From positions 1 through 50,803 of the forward strand of contig JAIXQE010000037.1 in assembly GCA_027485815.1 (NCBI GenBank): DNA of 50,803 nt. The letters are read 5' to 3'. This DNA is from Opitutaceae bacterium. GTDB taxonomy: Bacteria > Verrucomicrobiota > Verrucomicrobiia > Opitutales > Opitutaceae. This document shows positions 1-7,400 of this stretch, one piece after another. Positions within the stretch are counted from its first letter, which is position 1. Every line of letters begins with the position of its first letter. Position numbers and translations under genes: made by a program. The notes below the pieces were generated by a model. It was not told the origin of the DNA. It worked only from the letters and a program-made list of their open reading frames with translations, and did not search any database.

Positions 1-65
1 GCGGCGAGCGCGGCGGCCAAGGGAATGGCGGGGGCAAGGGAGCGGGAGGCGATTGGAGACCGCAT
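1..65 (-). CDS. Partial gene start, putative secreted or membrane protein
   Basis: Reading leftward from the ATG complementary to bases 63-65, the frame stays open to the window edge and gives MRSPIASRSLAPAIPLAAAL. This has arginines followed by a hydrophobic Ala/Leu stretch, which resembles a Sec signal peptide or a first membrane helix. A GGAGG Shine-Dalgarno match lies at 77-81 (CCTCC on the plus strand), about 11 bases before the ATG, and such a match is rare in this window. Only 21 codons are present, so the product cannot be named. The gene is divergent from the rightward sialidase-like gene. Confidence 0.45.
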   Translation of the reverse strand, partial: MRSPIASRSLAPAIPLAAALA

Positions 66-222
66 TAGTATTTTTTCCTCCAGCACGGCGGATGCCGAGA
101 TGATACGAATGACACCTCCTGCCTCCTTACCATCTGCTCTAAAGCGCGTTAAAACTTCCGGAGCCTAAAGCAAAACAATGGCTGTAAAAATCAAATGTAA
201 GCTGAACCGACATCGCTGCGGC

Positions 223-244
223 CTAAGGACGGGGTCAGGCCGTT
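223..244 (+). repeat. 22-base direct repeat, copy 1
   Basis: Starts CTAAGGACGGGGTCAGG and ends CCGTT; identical to bases 871-892. In this copy CGGCCT (219-224) and AGGCCG (237-242) can pair into a 6-base stem around a 12-base loop. Short dispersed repeats with a GGGGTCAGG core often lie near IS200-like/RAYT transposases in other genomes (recalled, not checked). No transposase is present here. Confidence 0.75.
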
Positions 245-870
245 CGGCGACGACTTCGTTCAAGCCGACGCCGCGGAATCAGTTTGCAGCCTCGCTGCTG
301 GCCAGCGAGCAGCCGGAGGCGTGGCGATTCGCAACGTGCCTGCCACGCCTGACCTCCGAACATTCGCCGGCGCGGCGCCGGAATCGGACGCGTGGCTGAG
401 TTTCTGTCGGGATATCTTTGTTAACCGGCACTTCGCGCCGCGAGCCGGTCAGGCGGCCTTTAGGGTCGGGGGACTACAGGGGTCCGACTCCGTTTTCACC
501 CGCACCCTCCCCTCACACCCCTCCCGAATCCGATCCCACTCAAAATCCAGTTTCCTATCGGTCAACTTTCCCGACGCCGCAGCGGGCAAATTTACACTTT
601 CCTGTCCCGCGCCCGCGGGGGCTTATTGCCAAAAACACCGCAGGGGCTCGCACCCGCAAGCACTTCCTATCGCAAATGGGGGCGGGGGGGACTTGGCATC
701 CCACCTGCAATCCCCCGCTGCGCATCCCGGTCCTAGGCCCGAGGAGCCAGAACCCTCCACATCCGAACCCACCACCAGCCCATCCGGCACTACCCAACGA
801 TGAACCTCAGCTCTTCCCTTCGCACCTTGGCGATTTCTATCGATCCAGGATCATGATTCGCCTCGCGGGT

Positions 871-892
871 CTAAGGACGGGGTCAGGCCGTT
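871..892 (+). repeat. 22-base direct repeat, copy 2
   Basis: Exact copy of bases 223-244, 648 bases downstream in the same orientation. The flanking bases differ (GGGTCT instead of CGGCCT upstream), so the stem possible in copy 1 is weaker here. The shared block is therefore the 22 bases themselves. Confidence 0.75.
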
Positions 893-976
893 GTATGCTG
901 CCGAACAAAATTCGTTCGGCGCCGATCGTCGCCTCGGAACGCCTGCAGGGCCGGCATCGGCTTCCGTCTGCCGCGA

Positions 977-1054
977 CCGGGGCGACGCGCCCCGGCTACC
1001 TCGATCCGCTGCACGTGGTCTTCGGCCCGGTGTAGCCGGGGAATCGTTCCCCGG
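977..1054. repeat. Pair of facing palindromes (REP/BIME-like)
   Basis: Two perfect hairpins, each with an 8-base stem and a 3-base loop: CCGGGGCG-ACG-CGCCCCGG (977-995) and CCGGGGAA-TCG-TTCCCCGG (1036-1054). They are arranged as inverted copies, because CCCCGGCTAC (990-999) is the reverse complement of GTAGCCGGGG (1032-1041). The layout, two palindromes with asymmetric CTAC/GTAG feet pointing at each other across 32 bases, is like bacterial REP doublets (BIMEs). No T-run follows, so a simple intrinsic terminator is unlikely. Confidence 0.6.
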
Positions 1055-1164
1055 TCAGTGCAGAAGGGAACCGGGGCAGCGCAGCCATTGCCGGCGAGGA
1101 AGGCAGCCAGCACCCGCGCAGAATCCGGTTTCCTCCCGCCGGCCACCTGCCAACCTAGGCGGGG

Positions 1165-2325
1165 ATGTTTCCCCGCGTCGTGATTGCCCGCTCCCGACTC
1201 TGCTCCCCGTTCCTGGTCCTGCTGCTGACGGGGCTGGCGGCCCGCGCGGGCGCGGCGGAACCAGCCTCCGCCGTCGGACCGGTGATCGAGTCCTTCATCG
1301 CGCGCGCCACCGCGGAGCACCCGCGGCACTCGGAGGCGGACGTGCTCGTGCTCCGCGACGGCACGTTGCTGGCGGCGTGGACGGGATTCGCGGGCGGGGC
1401 GCGCGATGACGCCCCCGCGCACATCGCGGCGGCGCGTTCCACCGACGGCGGCCGCACGTGGGGCGAGCGCAGGGTTCTCCAGGAAAACTCGGGCCGGGCG
1501 AACGTGATGTCCGTGAGCCTGCTGCGCTCGCGCAGCGGCGACGTGCTGTTCTTTTTCCTCCGCAAGAACTCGGCGACCGACCTGAAGGTGTTCGTGCGCC
1601 GCTCGACCGACGACGCCGCGACCTGGGGCCCGCCGGTGCTCGTGACGCCAGAGGACGGCTATCACGTGATGAACAACGCCCGCGTGCTCCAGCTGCGTTC
1701 CGGCCGGCTGCTGGCGCCCGTTGCCACGACACAGCGGGTGGGCACGAAGCAGGATGATTTCCGGACCGTCGTGCACCTTTCCGACGACGACGGCCGGACG
1801 TGGCGGCGCGGGCGCACGTGGCTCACCGCGCCCAAGCGCGGCGCGATGGAGCCGGGCCTGATCGAGCTGCGGGATGGCCGGGTGATGCAGATCATCCGCA
1901 CCCAGACCGGCCTCATCTGGCGCGCCTTCTCGAGCGACGGCGGGGAGACGTGGACGGAGGCGACCCCGTGGAACGTGGAGTCACCCGAGTCGCCGGCGAC
2001 CCTCGCCGCGCTGCCGGAGACCGGCGACTGGCTGCTGGTGTGGAACCCGCACGTGGCGTGGGCGAATCCCGAACGGACCGTGCTGGGCGCGAACCACGGG
2101 GGTCCGCGGACGCCGCTGGCCGCGAGGCTCTCGCGGGACGAAGGCGAAACGTGGGGCGCGCCGCGGAACCTCGAGGCCGATCCGGCGTGCACCTATGCCT
2201 ACACGAGCATCACGTTCCACGAGGGGCGGGCGCTCCTCACCTATTACCACTTCCCGCAGGGCGGGAAGCTGCTGTCGCTGAAGTTCCGCAGCGTGCCGCT
2301 CGGGTGGTTTCACGCTACGCCCTGA
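1165..2325 (+). CDS. Secreted sialidase-like BNR/Asp-box protein
   Basis: 386 residues. An N-terminal signal peptide (basic start, hydrophobic core about residues 12-24, then ARAGAAE) suggests export. Five Asp-box motifs (S/T-x-D-x-G-x-T-W type) occur at about residues 92-99, 147-154 (STDDAATW, imperfect), 206-213, 256-263 and 323-330, the hallmark of a six-bladed sialidase propeller. Family members are exo-alpha-sialidases or related hydrolases and lectins acting on terminal sugars outside the cytoplasm. An MEPG segment (about 228-231) and a Y-rich segment near 344-347 could supply the catalytic Glu and Tyr, but I cannot assign an arginine triad with confidence. It lies 94 bases upstream of the heptose group and may not belong to it. 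No Shine-Dalgarno sequence at useful spacing precedes the ATG. Confidence 0.8.
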   Translation: MFPRVVIARSRLCSPFLVLLLTGLAARAGAAEPASAVGPVIESFIARATAEHPRHSEADVLVLRDGTLLAAWTGFAGGARDDAPAHIAAARSTDGGRTWGERRVLQENSGRANVMSVSLLRSRSGDVLFFFLRKNSATDLKVFVRRSTDDAATWGPPVLVTPEDGYHVMNNARVLQLRSGRLLAPVATTQRVGTKQDDFRTVVHLSDDDGRTWRRGRTWLTAPKRGAMEPGLIELRDGRVMQIIRTQTGLIWRAFSSDGGETWTEATPWNVESPESPATLAALPETGDWLLVWNPHVAWANPERTVLGANHGGPRTPLAARLSRDEGETWGAPRNLEADPACTYAYTSITFHEGRALLTYYHFPQGGKLLSLKFRSVPLGWFHATP

Positions 2326-2419
2326 AACGGTGCGCTGAGGGAGGGCGGCCGACGCCCGCGGATTCCCCGCTTGCCGTCTCCCCCACCCTCCCCTCACTCC
2401 CTGCTCAACCCTCGACCTG

Positions 2420-3022
2420 ATGTCCTACGCCGTCCAGCACCTGCGGGAAACCGCCGAGATCGTCGCCCGCCTGAACCCGGAGGACTGCGAGCGGTGCGTG
2501 CGGGAGCTGGTGGCGCTGCGGGCGCGGGGCGGCCGCCTGTTCATCCTCGGCGTGGGCGGCAGCGCGGCGAACGCCGGGCACGCGGTGAACGACTTCCGCA
2601 AGATCGGCGGCTTCGAGTGCTACGCGCCCACCGACAACGTGTCCGAGCTGACCGCGCGCACCAACGACGAGGGCTGGGCGACGGTGTTTGTCGAATGGCT
2701 GCGCGGCTCGCGGCTGCGGGCGGACGACGCCCTGCTGGTGCTCTCGGTGGGCGGGGGCAACCGCGAGCAGAATGTTTCCCCCAACTTGGTGGCGGCGGTG
2801 GACTTCGCCAAGCAGGTGGGCGCGCGGGTGATCGGCCTGCTGGGCAAGGACGGCGGGCACACGGCGAAGGTGGCGGACGCCTGCGTGATCGTACCGGTGG
2901 TGAATCCCGGCAACATCACGCCGCACAGCGAGGCGTTCCAGGCGGTCCTCTGGCACCTGTTTGTCTCCCACCCCGCGGTGAAGGTGAACCAGACCAAGTG
3001 GGAGTCGGTCGCGAAACCCTGA
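2420..3022 (+). CDS. SIS-domain sugar-phosphate isomerase (GmhA-like)
   Basis: 200 residues, a single SIS domain filling the protein. The first sugar-phosphate loop is GVGGSAANAGH (residues 44-54) and the second is SVGGGNREQN (109-118); a C-terminal helix contains H179 and H184. Size and motifs match the GmhA (sedoheptulose-7-phosphate isomerase) side of the SIS family, which converts sedoheptulose-7-P to D-glycero-D-manno-heptose-7-P in the cytoplasm. The internal segment TDNVSELTARTNDEGW belongs to a subgroup I recall from polysaccharide loci. The next two genes (HAD phosphatase, transaldolase) fit a heptose route. No heptose kinase or nucleotidyltransferase (HldE, HddA/HddC) is visible, so the product is inferred. 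No Shine-Dalgarno precedes the ATG. Confidence 0.8.
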   Translation: MSYAVQHLRETAEIVARLNPEDCERCVRELVALRARGGRLFILGVGGSAANAGHAVNDFRKIGGFECYAPTDNVSELTARTNDEGWATVFVEWLRGSRLRADDALLVLSVGGGNREQNVSPNLVAAVDFAKQVGARVIGLLGKDGGHTAKVADACVIVPVVNPGNITPHSEAFQAVLWHLFVSHPAVKVNQTKWESVAKP

Positions 3023-3032
3023 GCGCCGCCCC

Positions 3033-3590
3033 GTGAGCGCGGGAATGTCCCTGACCCGCCCGGCGGTCTTTCTCGACCGCGACGGTACCCTGAACCGGCA
3101 GGTCGTGCGCGATGGCCGGCCGTATCCGCCGGATCGGCTGGAGGACTTCGTCCTGTATCCCGATGTCCCCGCGGCCTGCGCGGCGCTGGCGGCGGCAGGA
3201 TTCACGCTGGTGGTGGCGACCAACCAGCCGGATGTCGGGCGGGGCACGCAGCGGCGGGAGGTGGTGGAGGCGATGCACGCGCGGCTGCTCGCCGCCGTGC
3301 CGCAGCTCGCGCGCGTCGAGGTGTGCTACGCCCCGGGAGGGGAAAACCCGCCCGACCCGCGCCGCAAGCCGGAGCCCGGGATGCTGCGCGACGCGGCGGC
3401 CGCGCTGGGCCTTGACCTCGCCCGTTCCTGGATGATCGGCGACCGCTGGCGCGACGTGGACTGCGGCCAGCGGGCGGGCGTGCGGACCGTCTTCATCGAT
3501 CGCGGTTATGCCGAGGCGCTGCGGGCGCCCCCGGACTTCACCGTCGACTCCTTCGCGGCGGCGGCGGACCTCGTCCTGCGTCACGCGTGA
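3033..3590 (+). CDS. HAD-IIIA phosphatase, GmhB-like
   Basis: 185 residues from GTG 3033; an ATG at 3045 is an alternative start. HAD motifs are complete: FLDRDGT with nucleophile D15 and acid D17, T63-N64 in VVATNQPDVG, K112 in RRKPEPGM, and IGDRWRDVD (135-143) for Mg2+. The KPEPGM segment is typical of the GmhB/HisB-N group, which removes the C1 phosphate of heptose-1,7-bisphosphate. The Zn-binding loop of classical GmhB (CxH...CxC just before RKP) is mostly lost: only C98 remains in CYAPGG, and Pro/Asp occupy the other positions. Specificity may therefore differ. The gene starts 10 bases after the SIS gene stop, so the two are probably co-transcribed. Confidence 0.8.
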   Translation: MSAGMSLTRPAVFLDRDGTLNRQVVRDGRPYPPDRLEDFVLYPDVPAACAALAAAGFTLVVATNQPDVGRGTQRREVVEAMHARLLAAVPQLARVEVCYAPGGENPPDPRRKPEPGMLRDAAAALGLDLARSWMIGDRWRDVDCGQRAGVRTVFIDRGYAEALRAPPDFTVDSFAAAADLVLRHA

Positions 3591-3601
3591 GTCCGGCCAA
3601 G

Positions 3602-3646
3602 CCCTGAGCGGAGTCGAAGGGGCGCGGGACTTCGGCCTTGCGCCCC
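3602..3646. repeat. Dispersed-repeat-like motif plus stem-loop
   Basis: In the 90-base gap between the HAD gene and the transaldolase, CCCTGAGCGGAGTCGAAGGG (3602-3621) matches a short imperfect palindrome (reverse strand CCCTTCGACTCCGCTCAGGG) that I recall as an intergenic repeat in many unrelated bacteria. It runs into a 7-base inverted repeat, GGGGCGC (3619-3625) and GCGCCCC (3640-3646), with a 14-base loop. No T-run follows, so it may be a repeat, a weak terminator or an mRNA-stabilising hairpin. Confidence 0.5.
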
Positions 3647-3680
3647 CATCCCCGCCGGCTCCTCAATCCCGGATCCGCCG

Positions 3681-4400
3681 ATGAAGTCCCTCCAAGAACT
3701 CACGATCCAGCTGTACGCCGACGGGGCTGACCGCGCGGGCATTCTGGAGCTCTACGCGAAGCCCTACATCCGCGGCCTGACCACGAACCCGACCCTGATG
3801 CGCAAGGCCGGGATCAAGGACTACGAGGCGTTCGCCCGGGACATCCTAGGCACCGTCACCGCCAAACCCCTCTCGCTGGAGGTGTTCTCGGACGAGTTCC
3901 CGGAGATGCGCCGCCAAGCCCTGCGCCTCGCGTCCTGGGGAAAGAACGTCTACGTGAAGATCCCGATCACCAATTCGCGCGGCGAGTCGGCGTTGCCGCT
4001 GATCCGGGAGCTGGGGGCGGAGGGGGTGAAGCTGAACGTGACCGCGCTGCTGACCCTGCCGCAGGTGGCGGGCGTGGCGGCGGCGTTGCCGGCGAACCTG
4101 CCGGCCGTGGTCTCGGTCTTTGCCGGGCGAATCGCGGACACGGGCGTCGACCCGATGCCGCTGATGCGGGCGGCGGGGGCGTTGCTGGCGGACCGGCCGC
4201 AGGCCGAGTTGCTGTGGGCGAGCACGCGCGAGGTGCTGAACATTTTGCAGGCCCAGGCCTGCGGCTGCGCGATCATCACCGTACCGCACGACATCCTCGC
4301 CAAGGCGGCCACCCTGCTCGGCCAGGACCTGAGCGCCCTCTCCCTCGACACCGTGCGGATGTTCGCGAAGGACGCCGCGGCCTGTGGTTTCCAGCTTTGA
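3681..4400 (+). CDS. Transaldolase
   Basis: 239 residues, the length of the short transaldolase/fructose-6-phosphate aldolase class. Visible features: an early Asp in LYADGA (D14), the TTNPTLM phosphate/sugar loop (34-40), and the Schiff-base lysine K93 in YVKIPIT. These enzymes move dihydroxyacetone units between sugar phosphates; a true transaldolase interconverts fructose-6-P plus erythrose-4-P with sedoheptulose-7-P plus glyceraldehyde-3-P. Sedoheptulose-7-P is the substrate of GmhA-type isomerases, which explains its place behind the SIS and HAD genes. A fructose-6-P aldolase activity is the alternative. The 3' end overlaps the next gene by 17 bases, suggesting translational coupling. 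No Shine-Dalgarno precedes the ATG. Confidence 0.85.
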   Translation: MKSLQELTIQLYADGADRAGILELYAKPYIRGLTTNPTLMRKAGIKDYEAFARDILGTVTAKPLSLEVFSDEFPEMRRQALRLASWGKNVYVKIPITNSRGESALPLIRELGAEGVKLNVTALLTLPQVAGVAAALPANLPAVVSVFAGRIADTGVDPMPLMRAAGALLADRPQAELLWASTREVLNILQAQACGCAIITVPHDILAKAATLLGQDLSALSLDTVRMFAKDAAACGFQL

Positions 4401-7400
4401 CCCGGCCGTCCCGCCGCTCCGCGCCTTGAATCTCCTCTTCGTCAATTACGGGGACTTCACTACCAACAGCCTGAACCACATCGGGGGGTTCGCCAACACC
4501 CTGAGCGCCGCGGGCCACGCCTGCGCGGTGGCGGTGTCGGGCGACCTGGAGAGCCTGCGGCACGTCGCCGATCCGCTGTTCATCCCGGTGACCCACGCCG
4601 AGGCGGTGGCGCGGCCGGGATTGTTCCCCGACGGTCGGCCCGCGGACCTGATCCACGCGTGGACCCCGCGGGAGGGCGTGCGGAAGTGCGTCCTCGCGTA
4701 CCAGCGGGCGGTGGTGGCCGCGGGGGGAACGCCGGCCCGCCTGATCGTCCACCTCGAGGACAACGAGCATTTCCTGCTCGAGAACTACACGGGACGGACC
4801 CTCGCCCAGCTGCGCGCCCTCCCGGCCGGGGAACTGGCGAGCCTGGTGGACGACCGTCTGCCGCACCCGTTCCGCGCCGAAAGTTTTCTGCGCCTGGCGG
4901 ACGCGGTCACGCACATCATCGCCCCGCTGGCGGAGTTCGCGCCGCCGGGGATTCCGACCCACCTGCTGCTGCCCGGGGTGGACTTCGCGCAGTACCGGCC
5001 CGACCTCGCGGACGCGGCGGAGACGGCGGCGGAGCGCGCGACGCTGGGGCTGCGTCCGGAGGAGCGGGTGCTGGTGTTCACCGGGAGCAACACCTTCGCC
5101 AACGAGCCGGAGATGCGGTCGCTGTACCTCGCGGTGGCGCTGCTGAATCAGCGGGGCATCCCCACCCGGCTGGTGCGCACCGGCCTCAATTCCCCCCGTT
5201 TTCTCGCGGGCTTGCCGGAGGATGTGCGGCGCCACGTGCTCGATCTGGGCTTCATCGCGAAGCGACGCCTGCCCGTGCTGCTGGCGCTGGCGGACGTGCT
5301 CGTGCAGCCGGGCCGGCCGGGACCGTTCAACGACTACCGGCTGCCGTCGAAGCTGCCCGAGTTCCTGGCCTCGGGGCGGCCGGTCGTGCTCCCGCGCGCC
5401 AACCTGGCCGCGCTGCTCGAGGACGGGCGCGATGCCCTGTTCCTGCCGCCGGCGGGCACCCCGGAGGAGATCGCGGCCGCCTGCCAGCGGCTCTTCGCCG
5501 ATCCCGCCCTCGCGGCGAACCTCGGCCGCCACGGCGCCGCCTTCGCCCGGCTGCACTTCGACCTCGCGCACAACACGAGCCTGCTGGCGGGTTTCTACGC
5601 CGAGACCGCCGCACGGGGGCCGCGCGCCGACTGGAGCGGGCTGACCGAGCCCACCGCGACGGATGCGACCCTCTTCGCCCAGGGGCTCGCGGCGCAGCTC
5701 AACGACGCCGCCGCCACCCTCGATGATCCCGCCGCCCGCCAGCTGGCGGCGCAGACCGATCTCCTCGCCGGGCTCGTCCGGCAGTTGGAGCAGGGCGTCG
5801 AGGCCGCCGCCCGCGACCGCGTGGCCGCGGCGCTCGCCGACCGCGACGCGGTCGTCGCCCGCGAGGAACTCACTCGCAATCACGCCCGGAACCTCGAGGC
5901 CCTGCTCGCCGCCGCGCGGGAGCATGCCGCCGGCCTCGAACGCGCCCGGGAACTCACCCAGAACCACGCGGACCACGTCGCCCGCGAGCGGGATCAGCAC
6001 CGCGTCCGCCGGGAGCAGGCCGACGTGCTCCTGCGGACCGCGCGCCTGCAGGTGACCGCCTACGAGAACGCGATCCTCGCGGCCGATGCCGAGTTGGCCG
6101 AGCTCCGGCCCGCCCTGGCCCAGACCCGCGCCGAGCTGGCCGAAACCCGGGCCCGCGCCGCCCGGGACGCCGCGGCCCAGGTCGAGGCCGCCCGCCACGC
6201 GGAAAACGAGCTGCGCGCCCGCCACGCGGCCGAACTCGCCGCCGCCGCCCAGCGCCTCCACCAGGCCCAGGACGTCATCCGGACCCGCGACGACAAGATC
6301 CGCCGGATGCACGAGTCCCTTTCGTGGCGCGCCACCGCCCCGTTCCGCGCGCTGCGCCGCACCCTGTTCGACGGACCCGCCGCGCCGGCGGCCGCCTCCG
6401 TCCTGCTCGGCAATGTCGATTACCCGCAGGACTGGTCCCGGATCGCGCCCACCCTCAACGTCCGCGGCTGGTCCCTCCACCGCGACCGGATCCCGCTGCA
6501 GGCCGTCCGCGCGCGCCTCGGCCGCACGCCCGCGGCGGTCGAGTTCGGCCTCGAGCGCCTCGACGTGCTCGACCACTTCCGCGACCATCCCGGGGCCGAG
6601 CGCTCCGGCTGGATCGTCAAGGTCGACGTCCCCCGCTTCGGCCGCCACCTGCTGCTCATCGAGGTGCAGGATGCCAACGGCACCTGGCACACGGCCGTGG
6701 CGCGTCAGGTCCGCCGGACGGCCGCGGCCGCGCCGCCGCCGCCCAACACCTACGCCGCGTGGGTCGCCGCCTACGACACCCTCACGCCCGAGGGTGCCGA
6801 CCAGATCCGCCGACGCCTCGCCGGCCTCTCGCGGAAGCCGCTCATCTCGGTCCTGCTGCCCGTGTACGACGCCCCCGAGCAGTGGCTGGTGCGGGCCATC
6901 GAGTCGGTGCGCCGCCAGCTTTATCCCCATTGGGAGCTCTGCATCGCCGACGACGCCTCGCGCCAGCCGCACGTCCGGCGCGTCCTCGAGCGCTACCAGC
7001 GCCGCGATCCGGAGCGGATCAAGGTGGTCTTCCGCGACACCAACGGGCACATCTCGGCGGCGTCCAACTCGGCCCTCGCCCTCGCGCACGGCGAGTTCCT
7101 CGCCCTCCTGGACCACGACGACGAGCTGCGGCCCCATGCCCTCGCCTGCGTCGCCCTGGAGCTCGACGCGCATCCCGCCGCGGACCTCGTGTACAGTGAC
7201 GAGGACAAGGTGGACGAGAACGGCCACCGGTACGACCCGTACTTCAAGCCGGACTGGAACCCGGACCTGTTCAACGTCCAGAATTTCATCAGCCACCTCG
7301 GCGTCTACCGGACGCTGCTGGTGCGCGAGGTCGGCGGATTCCGGGTCGGTTACGAGGGTTCGCAGGATTGGGATCTCGCGATGCGGGTGATCGAGCGGAG

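Larger units (their letters stand above)
66..1164. other. Long non-coding intergenic region with repeats
   Basis: About 1.1 kb without a convincing gene. Base composition is clearly less GC-rich than the neighbouring genes, with A/T-rich patches around 150-200 and 540-600. The open frames here give low-complexity, Pro/Arg-rich translations with no recognisable domain. The region holds two copies of a 22-base direct repeat (223-244 and 871-892) and a pair of facing palindromes (977-1054). It also separates the leftward gene at the left edge from the rightward sialidase-like gene, so it should contain promoters for both. I see no clear -35/-10 pair. Confidence 0.6.

Noticed and set aside
178-1035. 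Several open frames in the left intergenic region
   Set aside because: Translations are Pro/Arg-rich without domains or signal peptides. Two of them contain LRTGSGR only because the 22-base repeat is read in the same phase. No ribosome site or conserved motif supports coding.
1036-1054. Hairpin taken as an intrinsic terminator
   Set aside because: No T-run follows and no rightward gene ends nearby; the paired palindrome layout fits a repeat better.
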